DNA of 64,000 nucleotides, from NCBI GenBank assembly GCA_964412195.1, contig CAYPNP010000011.1:62001-126000 (forward strand), written 5' to 3'. The first letter of the stretch is position 1. Each line of letters opens with the position of its first letter. The position numbers and the translations under genes were made by a program. This DNA is from CAYPNP01 sp964412195. GTDB taxonomy: Bacteria > Acidobacteriota > JAAYUB01. The notes below the pieces were generated by a model. That model had not been told where the DNA came from. It ran no database searches and saw only the letters and a program-made list of their open reading frames with translations. Below are positions 15,613 to 23,834 of this stretch, piece by piece.

Positions 15613-16839
15613 CTACGCTTCGACTCTCACCAGCTGCAGCTTGGCCGGATCGGTGACGCCCAGCCCGATCTGCTCCGCCTGCCGCAGGTACTCGGTGAAG
15701 CGCGGGTTCTCGTTGACGGCGATCCCCATGGCCTTGCGCTTCTCCACCATCTGGCGGTGACCGGTCATGTCCAGGGCGAATGGGTCGGTGGCGAAGTACA
15801 GGGTGTTCCACGGGTAGACGTACTTCGGGTTGGGCATCGGCCCGTCCTCGTATTGGCCGCGGATGCCGTCCATGACGTTGAGCACCAGCTTGTCCCGCAC
15901 CGACGGCGCGGCCAGCACCTCGGTGCACACGCGGAAGAACACGGGCTTGTGCAGGCGGCCGGTGTTGCAGAGGGCGCCGTAGCCCAGGTTCTTGGTGGCC
16001 ATGGAGACGCCGTTGCCGGTGTTCTTGAACACGGGCAGGTTGATGATCTTGGTCAGCGTCTGGGTCACCAGCTTGCCGTAGTACGAGTACTCGCCGGCAA
16101 AGACGTGCTGGTTCAGGTAGAACTCGTCGTTGTCGTAGCCGGGCACGCCCTTGCCCACCACGCCCTTGGCGAAGTAGTACACGTTCTTGTCGAAGTTGTC
16201 CTCGCTGACGTGCCGGCCGTCGGCGGCGCGCCACTTGTTGCCCTGCTCGTCCATGGTCTGCAGGCCCTCGATCCGCACGCCGGGGAAGCGCTCGGGGGTG
16301 AAGCCGGCGTCCTTGAGCATGTAGTCGAAGCGGTCCCAGATGACGATGCGCTCGCGCGGCAGGCCGTTGGCGGCCAGCCAGTCGATCACCGCCTCCACCA
16401 GCTCGGGCTTGGTGCAGATCAGCGGCGGGCCGACGGGGTTGACCTTGATGCCGACCACGTCGTCCTTGGTGAAGAAGAGCTTGAAGCTGTCCTTGGGGTC
16501 CTTGCCGGTGAGAGCGGTCAGCCCCTTGGCGAACATCTCCTGGATGGCCGCCGTCTGGGGCTTGTCGTCCACCAGGCACTTCGGGTCGATCACCTGGACC
16601 ACCTTGCCCGGGAACGGCCCCGGCAGGGAGTGGGCGGTCTTGGGCACCTTCAGGAAGTCAGCCAGGTTGGTCTCCACGGGGGGCGGCGGCGCGGCGGGCT
16701 TGGCGGCTTCCTGGCCGAAGGCGGGCACGCCCAGCACGATGCCGCCGGCGGCCGCGGCGCCGAGGCCGACGGTCTTGACGAAGTCCCGGCGGGTCAAGCC
16801 GGTGGATTCCTGGATGGATCGGTACGATTTACGTCTCAT
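15613..16839 (-). CDS. DUF362 protein with twin-arginine signal
   Basis: A 408-residue protein that starts with a Tat signal (TRRDFVKTVGLG, then an Ala/Gly-rich hydrophobic run ending near VPAFGQ). The rest is a DUF362 domain: a KVVQVIDPKCLVDDK strand early on, and VVGIKVNPVGPP and WNTLYFATDPFALDMTGHR later. Some DUF362 proteins are fused to ferredoxin domains and may act in redox chemistry; no CxxCxxC motif is present here. GAGGAG is 6 bases before the ATG. It is the first gene of a pair with the DUF6599 protein. Tat export suggests that it folds, perhaps with a cofactor, before crossing the membrane. Confidence 0.85.
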   Translation of the reverse strand: MRRKSYRSIQESTGLTRRDFVKTVGLGAAAAGGIVLGVPAFGQEAAKPAAPPPPVETNLADFLKVPKTAHSLPGPFPGKVVQVIDPKCLVDDKPQTAAIQEMFAKGLTALTGKDPKDSFKLFFTKDDVVGIKVNPVGPPLICTKPELVEAVIDWLAANGLPRERIVIWDRFDYMLKDAGFTPERFPGVRIEGLQTMDEQGNKWRAADGRHVSEDNFDKNVYYFAKGVVGKGVPGYDNDEFYLNQHVFAGEYSYYGKLVTQTLTKIINLPVFKNTGNGVSMATKNLGYGALCNTGRLHKPVFFRVCTEVLAAPSVRDKLVLNVMDGIRGQYEDGPMPNPKYVYPWNTLYFATDPFALDMTGHRQMVEKRKAMGIAVNENPRFTEYLRQAEQIGLGVTDPAKLQLVRVEA

Positions 16840-16924
16840 GACGGCTCCTCGCGAACGGGATGATGGGGCATTGTACCATTCAGACGGGTGTGTTTACGAA
16901 TCCGGCGGCGGAAAGTTCTTGGGG

Positions 16925-17057
16925 AAGTGAGGAGATAGGAGTGAGGAGATAGGAGTCAGAATTGCTGGTAGAAAAATTGCTCACCAATGAACTGGTTGCC
17001 TATCTCCTCACTCCTCACTCCTCACTCCTATCTCCTCACTCCTATCTCCTCACTGGC
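16925..17057. repeat. Inverted pair of GTGAGGAGATAGGA arrays
   Basis: Left units read TGAGGAGATAGGAG (16927-16955) and right units are their reverse complement (17008-17055), around a core of about 45 bases. The stop codon of the next minus-strand gene (17050-17052) lies in the right array. Confidence 0.8.
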
Positions 17058-17691
17058 TCTCCCGGCAATGCGGGCACACCGAGGCCCCCGGCCGGATCGG
17101 CTGGCCGCAGTGGGCGCAAGGCTTCCGGCGCGCGGACCACCAGTGGGCCGCCGTGAAGGCGACGCCGATGCCGGCCAGCAGGAGGCCCACCGCCAGCAGC
17201 GGCACCAGCACCGCCAGCAGGCTGACGCCGGCCGAGAGGCCCACCTCGCCCCAGCTGAAGGCCTTGCCGATCCCGCTGTGGAGGCCGTCGCTCAACTCCC
17301 GCACCGGCCGGCGGACCCGGTTGCCCAGCCAGTGGACCCCCGCGGCCGTCGTCCCGCCCATCAGCCCCGAAGCGGCCAGCCGGCCGAGACTCTCGTCCAG
17401 GGTGCCGGTCGCTGCGGCGAAGGCGAGGCACCCGGCCACGAACTTGGGCAGGTAGGCGAGGACGTCGTGAAAACGGCCGAGGTCGGGATGGGAGTCCAGC
17501 CAGATCTCCGCCAGGAGCAGCACCGCCAGCACGACCAGCACCGGCACGCTCGCCATCCACCGGAACTGCGGCGAAAGCTCGAAGTAGCGCGTGTGGTGCA
17601 GCAGGCCCAGCACCAGCACCGGCACGATGGCCTTGGCGCCGGCCCCGCCGGCCAGCCCGAAGGCGCTCAGGTATTCCATGACCGTGGGCAT
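17050..17691 (-). CDS. DUF4126 membrane protein with C-terminal zinc ribbon
   Basis: A 213-residue integral membrane protein. The N-terminal 160 residues follow the DUF4126 pattern: EYLSAFGLAGGAGAKAIVPVLVLGLLHH, RWMASVPVLVVLAVLLLAEIW, and SGLMGGTTAAGVHW, giving four or five membrane spans. A short C-terminal zinc ribbon has two CxxC pairs, CAHCGQPI and VCPHCRESQ. The ATG at 17691 is preceded by AAGGAGG at 5 bases; an upstream GTG overlaps that site. Function unknown. The next minus-strand gene upstream also pairs a zinc ribbon with membrane spans, so the two may be related in role. Confidence 0.8.
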   Translation of the reverse strand: MPTVMEYLSAFGLAGGAGAKAIVPVLVLGLLHHTRYFELSPQFRWMASVPVLVVLAVLLLAEIWLDSHPDLGRFHDVLAYLPKFVAGCLAFAAATGTLDESLGRLAASGLMGGTTAAGVHWLGNRVRRPVRELSDGLHSGIGKAFSWGEVGLSAGVSLLAVLVPLLAVGLLLAGIGVAFTAAHWWSARRKPCAHCGQPIRPGASVCPHCRESQ

Positions 17692-17734
17692 CGCCACCTC
17701 CTTCGCCAGCCTTTGTTTCGTCTCAGGCCAAAAT

Positions 17735-17970
17735 CATTCACCGCGGAGTCGCAGAGACGCGGAGCCAAACCGCAATCCAGAAATGAAACCACGAACCACA
17801 CGAACCACACGAAAGAGTTCAATCTGCAATCAGGCAACCGACCACGAAATACACAAAATACACGAATGTATTCAATCCGCAATGGTCCGAGCCTCTAGCC
17901 CCGAGCCCCGAATCCCGTTGTCCGATGTCCGCAGATTTCAATCCGCAATTCGCAATTTGCAATGCGCAAT
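17735..17970. repeat. Composite repeat tract (five families)
   Basis: In order: GCGGAGTCGCAGAGACGCGG, ACCACGAACCACACGAACC (about 17786-17815), GAAATACACAAAATACACG, CGAGCCTCTAGCCCCGAG (17888-17925), and AATCCGCAATTCGC (about 17935-17972). No gene is seen in the tract. It includes the stop codon of the gene at 17971. Confidence 0.8.
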
Positions 17971-18606
17971 TCAAAGGAACCGGTGGATTGCCCAGCCCAT
18001 CGCGGCGGCCAACACCAGGATCGCCCCCAGGACTGCCAGGGTCAGCATGGCCAGGGCCACCAACACGGTGATCTCCCACCACGTTGCGGGGAGGCGCTCC
18101 TTCTCCCGCCGCAGGCTCCAGAGGGTGTAGTAATGGTAGCCCGAGGTGAGGCCGGCGAATACCGCCCCGCCGGCCAGCGCGCCGGCCACCGGGATGCCGC
18201 TCAGGGCGTACCCGGCGCCGCCCAGCCACAGGAAGGCCAGCCGGCCCAGCCAGCGGTGGAGGAAACGCCGGCGCACGCCCAGCAGCGGCAGGGTCTCGCG
18301 GAAGAGGAGCAGCCGCACCAGTCCCAGGTGCAGAACGACCAGCACCGGCACGGCCGCCAGCATCAGGCCCGTCAGGTGCAGCAGCGGGACCAGGAGGCAG
18401 AGCGCCGCCACCGACGGCGTGCCGACCTGCAGCATCCGGATAAACCGCCGCCGCTGGTTCGCCGTCACCGGTTCGAAGCGGACGTCCACCAGCCGGACCT
18501 GGCGGCAGCCGTCGTCCTGCAGGGGCCGGCCGCAGCGGGGGCACTCCGCGGCGTCGCGCTCCGCACGCGCCAGCGGTTCGAGGCACCAGGGGCAGACCTT
18601 GCTCAT
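17971..18606 (-). CDS. Zinc-ribbon membrane protein of unknown function
   Basis: A 211-residue protein. The N-terminus is a zinc ribbon with CPWC and CPRC pairs (residues 5-8 and 22-25). After a basic stretch (NQRRRFIRML) come about five hydrophobic segments between residues 62 and 205. I do not recognise a specific family. It may be a small inner-membrane protein with a cytosolic metal-binding head. The ATG lies at 18606 near the end of a repeat tract and no clear Shine-Dalgarno sequence is visible. The stop codon TGA lies in an AATTGCGCATTGC repeat, so the C-terminus may have been set by the repeat. Confidence 0.7.
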   Translation of the reverse strand: MSKVCPWCLEPLARAERDAAECPRCGRPLQDDGCRQVRLVDVRFEPVTANQRRRFIRMLQVGTPSVAALCLLVPLLHLTGLMLAAVPVLVVLHLGLVRLLLFRETLPLLGVRRRFLHRWLGRLAFLWLGGAGYALSGIPVAGALAGGAVFAGLTSGYHYYTLWSLRREKERLPATWWEITVLVALAMLTLAVLGAILVLAAAMGWAIHRFL

Positions 18607-18614
18607 GAATCCAT

Positions 18615-18763
18615 TTCACCGCAAAGGCGCAAAGGACGCAATGGCAATCTGAACGCTGAACGTTGAACTTCGAACGTCGAACTCTGAACGGGAACCCCCT
18701 AGCTTGGCGAAATTTCTTGTCGTTCAGCGTTCGGCGTTCAGCGTTCGAAGTTCGACGTTCAGA
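18615..18763. repeat. Repeat tract with inverted pair of GAACGTTGAAC arrays
   Basis: A short TTTCACCGCAAAGGCGC unit is followed by a left array (18649-18691), a 28-base core and the inverted right array (18720-18763). It fills the gap between the hemY gene and the zinc-ribbon gene. Confidence 0.8.
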
Positions 18764-18789
18764 TTGGCTTTGTGTTGAAGGATCGGCGT

Positions 18790-20226
18790 TTACGGTCGAG
18801 TGTGGAAAATGTAGTCCCGGATCTCCCCGGCGAGGCGGAAGGCGGAGGCGGTGCAGTCGTTCACCCCGATGCCGTGGAAGGCGTTGCCGGTGACCCACAG
18901 GCCGGGCACCCGGCGGGACGCCTCCGCGGCCCGGGTACGCAGCCCGAAGTGGCCGACGTTGTACTGGGGGATCGCCTTCTCCCAGCGGAAGACTCGCGTG
19001 AATTCGGGCTCCGCGCCGATGCCCATGATGGCGGCGGCCTCGCGGCGGGCCGTGGCCAGCACCTCCTCGTCGGCGAGGTCCCGGATGTCCGTCCGGCGCG
19101 CCCCGCCCATCATCACCGTCAGCAGGACGTGTCCGTCCGGCGCCCGGTCCCCGGGGAAGATCGAGGAGGTCCAGAGGATGCCCAGAATGTCCCTCTTCTC
19201 CGAGTTGGGGATCAGGAAACCGAATCCATCGGGATCGGCCAGGGCCCCGTCGTGCCGGAAGCCCAGGCCGACCACGGCCATGGGCGAATAGGGCAGGGCG
19301 CGGCACTCGGCCGCGAAGTCCGGCAGGAGCGGCTCCAGGAAGCGGCCCGCGGCGTCGGCCGGCGCGGCGCTCACGAAGACATCGGCCGCGAGGGTTTCCC
19401 CGTCGGCTCGGACGGCAAATCCCGTTTCGGTCTTCGTCACGGCTTCCACGGTCCGGCCCAGCCGCAGCGCGCCGCCCAGCCGCTCCGCCAGCGCCGAGGT
19501 CAGGCGGTCCAGGCCGGGCTTGTAGGAGGTGAGCACCCCGCCGGGTCCGGCCGGGCCCGACCCGGTCTTGTCCCCGCGCCGGCGCTTCTCCCGCGCCAGC
19601 GTCAGCATGGCCTTGAACAGGCCGCCGTACTGGTTTTCCAGCTCCCAGATCCGCGGGAAGGCGCTGCGCAGGCTCATGGTCTCGGGGTTGCCGGCGAAGA
19701 CGCCCGTCACCATCGGGTCCAGCAGGCGCTGGTAGGCCTCCTCGCCGAGGCGCCGGCGGGCGAAGCCGGCCAGGGTCTCCTCGGCCTCGCCGCGGTAGGC
19801 CGGCTGCCACAGTTCGGCGACGATCCGCAGTTTGCCCCGCCAGCTCAGGAGCTTCGACTTCAGAAACATGGGCGGGTTTTCGGGCAGCCGGTGCAGCTGC
19901 CCGTGGAGGTAGATGTAGCGCTTGCGGGCCGTGTCGGAGGAGCGCAGCAGCTCCCCGTCCAGGCCGAGGCGCCGGTTCAGGTCCAGGGTGGAGGGCTTGC
20001 TGTCGAGGAAGCCGTTGGGGCCGGCCTCCAGCCGGAAGCCGCCGTCGGCCACGGTCCAGATCTTGCCGCCGGGCCGGTCCGCCGGCTCCAGGACAACCAG
20101 CTCCGGACCGTCGGGCGGGCAGATCGGCCGCAGCTCCTCCCGGATCAGCCACGCTGCCGCCAGGCCGGAAATCCCGGCCCCCGCCACCACCACCCTCGGC
20201 CGCCGTCCCTCGCTCAGCATCGGCAT
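18790..20226 (-). CDS. hemY: Protoporphyrinogen/coproporphyrinogen oxidase (HemY/CgoX type)
   Basis: A 478-residue FAD enzyme. The dinucleotide motif is VVVAGAGISGLAAAW (residues 12-26), followed by VVLEPADRPGGKIWT. The region FRLEAGPNGFLDSKP is typical of the HemY family, as is the C-terminal FAD contact GVNDCTASAFRLAGEI. The enzyme oxidises coproporphyrinogen III or protoporphyrinogen IX to the porphyrin with O2. It is the last gene of a minus-strand cluster (rSAM-hemE-hemH-hemY). No hemN or hemF is in the cluster, which favours the coproporphyrinogen activity (CgoX); this is inference. The start is ATG 20226 or the ATG two codons later, with GGAG 3 or 9 bases upstream. Confidence 0.92.
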   Translation of the reverse strand: MPMLSEGRRPRVVVAGAGISGLAAAWLIREELRPICPPDGPELVVLEPADRPGGKIWTVADGGFRLEAGPNGFLDSKPSTLDLNRRLGLDGELLRSSDTARKRYIYLHGQLHRLPENPPMFLKSKLLSWRGKLRIVAELWQPAYRGEAEETLAGFARRRLGEEAYQRLLDPMVTGVFAGNPETMSLRSAFPRIWELENQYGGLFKAMLTLAREKRRRGDKTGSGPAGPGGVLTSYKPGLDRLTSALAERLGGALRLGRTVEAVTKTETGFAVRADGETLAADVFVSAAPADAAGRFLEPLLPDFAAECRALPYSPMAVVGLGFRHDGALADPDGFGFLIPNSEKRDILGILWTSSIFPGDRAPDGHVLLTVMMGGARRTDIRDLADEEVLATARREAAAIMGIGAEPEFTRVFRWEKAIPQYNVGHFGLRTRAAEASRRVPGLWVTGNAFHGIGVNDCTASAFRLAGEIRDYIFHTRP

Positions 20227-20228
20227 TC

Positions 20229-20380
20229 ACTCCAAAGCAGATTTGACCACGGATGAACACGGATAAATCGGACCAAGATTTCTTATCGAGCAGTGCATTC
20301 AGAACTTGTTTTGCTGATTGTACTATTCACCTATTCACCCATTCACCGGCTCCCCATCCGTGTTCATCCGTGGTTAATTT
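20229..20380. repeat. Inverted ACCACGGATGAACACGGAT pair with ATTCACC run
   Basis: The unit ACCACGGATGAACACGGAT (20248-20266) and its reverse complement (20357-20376) flank a core that includes an ATTCACC run (about 20330-20348). The right arm and the run lie inside the hemH reading frame and code for its last residues. Confidence 0.8.
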
Positions 20381-21346
20381 GCTTCGGACCAGGCCGGCCA
20401 GGACGTCGAGGAAATCCGGCTCCGTGTTCGGGCAGGCCAGCCGGGCGAACCGGGCGATGCCCGCCCGCAGGGCCAGCGGGCCGAACACGGCGTCCATGTC
20501 GTGGAACGTCTCCAGGTTCTCGGCCGTGAAGCCCAGCGGGACCATGAGCAGGTTTCGGACGCCCGCGCCGGCCAACCGCCGGATCACCGCGTCGGTGTAT
20601 GGTTGCAGCCAGCGGCCCGGGCCGAACTTGCTCTGGAAGCCGAGTTCCACCGGCCAGCCGGCCAGCCGCCGCTGGAATCCCTCGAAACCCCGCCCCACTT
20701 CCTCGCGGTACGGGTCGCCGCGCCGGATCATGGACTCCGGCAGGCCATGCACGGAGCATAGCACCGCGGTCTCAGCCGGGGCAAAACCCAGCCGGGCCAG
20801 CTCGCCGGCTGCCTGACGGGCCAGGAAATCCAGGTAGGGCCTATGGTCGCACCAGCCGGGAATCTCGGCCACAGCGGTCCGGCCCGACGAATCGCGCCGC
20901 TGCCAGCGCGTCCGGATGTCCTCCAGCGACGAGCCGGAGGTCGCCTTCGAGTAAAAAGGGTAGAGCGACAGCAGCGCCAGCCGCCCGGGGGCGAACGCCG
21001 CCAGCTCGGCCACCGCCTCCTCGGTCAGCTCCGGCTGGTAGCGGAAGGCGGGCCGCACCCGCCACTCGCCGCCGCCGGCGGCGAGGCGCGCCTCCAGTCC
21101 GAGGCACTGCTCCCGGGTGATCCGGTTGAGGGGAGATCCCCCGCCGGCCGGGGCGTACCGCTCCGCCACCTTCGGCGCCCGCCGGCGCGAGACCTTCCGG
21201 GCGAAGAGCGCCTGGACCCAGTCCGGCCCGGGCAGCGGCACCAGCCGCCGGTCCCCCAGCAGTTCCTGGAGATACGGCTGGATCTCGGCCGGTTTCTCCG
21301 GTCCGCCCATGGCCAGCAGCAGCACGCCTGTCCGGTTCTCGCTCAC
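20327..21346 (-). CDS. hemH: Ferrochelatase (protoporphyrin/coproporphyrin type)
   Basis: A 339-residue enzyme that inserts Fe(II) into a porphyrin. The N-terminus GVLLLAMGGPEKPAEIQPYLQ is the usual first strand, and ERYAPAGGGSPLNRITREQC carries the substrate loop. The active-site histidine lies in VLCSVHGLPESMI (about residue 192) and the conserved acid in VPLGFTAENLETFHDMD (about 270). The start is GTG at 21346 with a weak Shine-Dalgarno sequence. The chain ends KLTTDEHGWGAGEWVNR, and those 17 residues come from two intergenic repeat families, so the tail is probably not functional. It lies between hemE and hemY on the same strand. Confidence 0.93.
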   Translation of the reverse strand: MSENRTGVLLLAMGGPEKPAEIQPYLQELLGDRRLVPLPGPDWVQALFARKVSRRRAPKVAERYAPAGGGSPLNRITREQCLGLEARLAAGGGEWRVRPAFRYQPELTEEAVAELAAFAPGRLALLSLYPFYSKATSGSSLEDIRTRWQRRDSSGRTAVAEIPGWCDHRPYLDFLARQAAGELARLGFAPAETAVLCSVHGLPESMIRRGDPYREEVGRGFEGFQRRLAGWPVELGFQSKFGPGRWLQPYTDAVIRRLAGAGVRNLLMVPLGFTAENLETFHDMDAVFGPLALRAGIARFARLACPNTEPDFLDVLAGLVRSKLTTDEHGWGAGEWVNR

Positions 21347-21419
21347 GGCTCACCACTCAAGCAGAAATGAACCACAGCTGAAGTCGGATGCAAACCGTCT
21401 TTCAATTCGATCCCGGTTC

Positions 21420-21456
21420 TGCCGATTCACCGATTCACCCATTCACCGATTCACCG
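21420..21456. repeat. GATTCACC repeat run
   Basis: Five copies of GATTCACC/CATTCACC lie just after the hemE stop codon, in the 125-base gap before hemH. The family recurs at about 8104-8140, 20330-20348 and 36832-36850. Confidence 0.8.
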
Positions 21457-21471
21457 GTTTTCCAGCCGGAT

Positions 21472-22503
21472 TTACCGATCCGTTCTCGGAAACCGCCCGA
21501 GCTCGTGGACCAGGTCCACCAGCAGCCCGACCCTCACCGGGTCGGCGTCCGGCCAGATCCCGTGGCCCAGGTTGAACACATGGTGCGCGCCGCCGCCCCG
21601 GAGCGCCTCGCCGACGTGGCGACGCAGGGCGTCCTCGGAGCCGTACAGCAGCCCGGGGTCCAGGTTTCCCTGCAGCACGCGCTCGGGTCCCACCTTCTCG
21701 CGGACCGTGGCTAGCGGCACCCGCCAGTCCACGCCCAGGACGGTGGCGCCGGCCGTGCGAGCCAGGTCGATCAGGTGCCAGCCGTCCAGCACGAAGTAGA
21801 TGGTGGGCACGCCCAGGCCCCGCAGCGTCTCCAGCAGGCGCACGACGTAGGGCCGGGCGAAAGCCTCGAACTCGGCCGGGGCCAGGATGCCGCCCCAGGT
21901 GTCGAAGAGCTGCACGGCGTCCACGCCGGCCTCCACCTGGGAGCGGAGGTAGCGGGCGTTGCCCTCGGTGATGGCCTCCAGCAGCCGGTGGAAGAGGTCC
22001 GGCCGGCCGTACATCAGCTCGCGCACCCAGCGGAAGTTGTGGGACGAGCCGCCTTCCACGGCGTAGCAGGCCAGGGTGAAGGGGGCGCCGGTGAAGCCGA
22101 TCAGCGGGACCCTGCCGGCCAGCTCCTTGCGGATCACCCGCACCGCCGCGGGGACGAAGGCGGTCGCCTCCGGCAGGCGCGCGGGCTGGAGCGCGGCGAC
22201 CGCCGCCTCGTCCCGCACCGGCGCCAGCTTGGGACCCTCGCCCTCGTGGAAGCTCAGCGCCTGGCCCATGCCCTCCAGCGGAATCAGGATGTCGGAGAAC
22301 AGGATCGCCGCGTCCAGCGGGAAGCGCCGCACCGGCTGGATGGTCACCTCGGCGGCCAGCTCCGGCGTCTTGCACATCTCCAGGAAGGAGTGCTTCTCGC
22401 GGATGGCGCGGTACTCGGGCAGGTAGCGGCCGGCCTGGCGCATGATCCAGACCGGGGTGGTGTCGGGCGTGCGGCCCTGGAGGACGTCCAGGAATCGGCT
22501 CAT
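21472..22503 (-). CDS. hemE: Uroporphyrinogen decarboxylase
   Basis: A 343-residue enzyme that removes four carboxylates from uroporphyrinogen III to give coproporphyrinogen III. Signature one is WIMRQAGRYLPEYR (residues 19-32) and signature two includes GFTGAPFTLACYAVEG. The catalytic Asp is in FSDILIPLE, and later LDGWHLIDLA and VFNLGHGIWPD match the family. The ATG at 22503 overlaps the stop of the upstream radical SAM gene (ATGA), so translation is likely coupled. GAGGAG lies 5 bases before the start. The frame stays open upstream, but that extension runs antisense-free through the coding region of the rSAM gene in another frame and is not used. Confidence 0.95.
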   Translation of the reverse strand: MSRFLDVLQGRTPDTTPVWIMRQAGRYLPEYRAIREKHSFLEMCKTPELAAEVTIQPVRRFPLDAAILFSDILIPLEGMGQALSFHEGEGPKLAPVRDEAAVAALQPARLPEATAFVPAAVRVIRKELAGRVPLIGFTGAPFTLACYAVEGGSSHNFRWVRELMYGRPDLFHRLLEAITEGNARYLRSQVEAGVDAVQLFDTWGGILAPAEFEAFARPYVVRLLETLRGLGVPTIYFVLDGWHLIDLARTAGATVLGVDWRVPLATVREKVGPERVLQGNLDPGLLYGSEDALRRHVGEALRGGGAHHVFNLGHGIWPDADPVRVGLLVDLVHELGRFPRTDR

Positions 22504-23597
22504 GACTTCTCCTCGCCCTTGACCGCGGCGGCGGACTTCCGCATCCGGAAGGGCACGTAGTGGCAGAACGGCTCCTCGTCGAGGTAGTCGCCGGTGACGG
22601 CGTAGGCGCGGGCGCGGCAGCCCCCGCAGATCTTCTGGTACTCGCACTGCCCGCAGCGGCCCTTGTAGAGCGAATCGTCGCGGAGTTCGGCGAAGAGCCG
22701 GCTGTTTTCCCATATCTCCTGGAAGGGAGTCGTCTTGACGTTGCCGGCCGACACCGGGAAGTAGGAACAGGGATAGACGTCGCCGTTGTTGTCGATCAGG
22801 CAGATGGTCTGGCCGGCCAGGCAACCTTTCTTGCCGCCGGTGGAAAACTTCAGGTTGCGCCGGACCAGCTTCTCGTCGGCCTTCCGGTTCTCCTCCTGGA
22901 TGATCCGGTAGTAGTGCGGCGCACAGGTGGGCCGCATCAGCACGTCGGACTCGAGCTTTTCCTGCTCGTAGTGCCAGCGCAGGATCTCCTCGTAGTCCTC
23001 CGGCGAGATCAGTTCGCTGAGCACGTCCTCGCCGCGGCCCGTCGGAACGATCATGAACATGTACCACGCCGTGGCGCCCAGCGACTTGGCCAGTCGGAAG
23101 GTGGCGGGGATGTCGGCCTGGTTGCGCCGGGTGAAGGACGAGTTGAGGATGAACTCGATGCCGGACTCCCGGAAGAGCCGCGCCGCGCGGACCACCCCGT
23201 CGAAGGCGCCGGGCTGGCCGCGGAAATCGTCGTGGACCCGGGCGGTCGAACCGTCCAGGCTCATGGAGACCATCCGGACGCCGCTCGCCTGGATCTTCCC
23301 GCACACCGCCTCGTCCACGAGGGTGCCGTTGGTGGCCAGGCACATCCGCAAGCCGCGGCGGGTGCCGTGGCGGGCCAGATCGAAGATGTCCGGGCGCAGG
23401 AGCGGCTCCCCGCCGGACAGGACCAGCACCGCCGGGTAGTAGTCGGCGATGGTGTCGATGAGCCGGATCGCCTCCGGTGTCTGGAAACCGCCTTCGGGCG
23501 AGTGGATGTCCGAGGCGGAGCGGCAGTGGATGCACCGCAGGTTGCACTTCCGCGTGGTCTCCCAGGCGATCCACCTGGGCAGATATTCCTGTTTCAT
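22500..23597 (-). CDS. ahbD: Radical SAM/SPASM heme-synthesis enzyme (AhbD/AhbC/NirJ family)
   Basis: A 365-residue enzyme. Residues 8-25 hold WIAWETTRKCNLRCIHC (cysteines 18, 22, 25), followed by LVLSGGEPLLRPDIF. The C-terminal auxiliary-cluster cysteines lie in GCLAGQTIC, YPCSYFPVS and RCGQCEYQKICGGCRARAYA, then GDYLDEEPFCHYVP. This C-terminal pattern is typical of AhbC, AhbD and NirJ. AhbD decarboxylates Fe-coproporphyrin III to heme b. I prefer AhbD because the next genes are hemE, hemH and hemY and no siroheme genes are present; this rests on context. It is the first gene of the cluster. The chosen ATG at 23597 has a modest AAGG upstream; a GTG seven codons earlier is possible. Confidence 0.85.
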   Translation of the reverse strand: MKQEYLPRWIAWETTRKCNLRCIHCRSASDIHSPEGGFQTPEAIRLIDTIADYYPAVLVLSGGEPLLRPDIFDLARHGTRRGLRMCLATNGTLVDEAVCGKIQASGVRMVSMSLDGSTARVHDDFRGQPGAFDGVVRAARLFRESGIEFILNSSFTRRNQADIPATFRLAKSLGATAWYMFMIVPTGRGEDVLSELISPEDYEEILRWHYEQEKLESDVLMRPTCAPHYYRIIQEENRKADEKLVRRNLKFSTGGKKGCLAGQTICLIDNNGDVYPCSYFPVSAGNVKTTPFQEIWENSRLFAELRDDSLYKGRCGQCEYQKICGGCRARAYAVTGDYLDEEPFCHYVPFRMRKSAAAVKGEEKS

Positions 23598-23834
23598 TCC
23601 AGTCTTGCCTTTCCGCACAACATTCCGCTTCCCCTACTCAGATGCTTCCGGAGCCAGAAAATTTTCATCCAGGATCTTGAAAACAAGGGCAATGTCCGTT
23701 ACACTGGCTTTGGTTCCGCAGGGACCGCGGAATTCGAGCCCCGGATTATATCAGAAAACCGTGAGTGACACTATGGTCCCCGCCGGCCCCGCCCGCCCCG
23801 GGCACACTCAGCCAGCTCCGGTCAGGAGGTAGTC

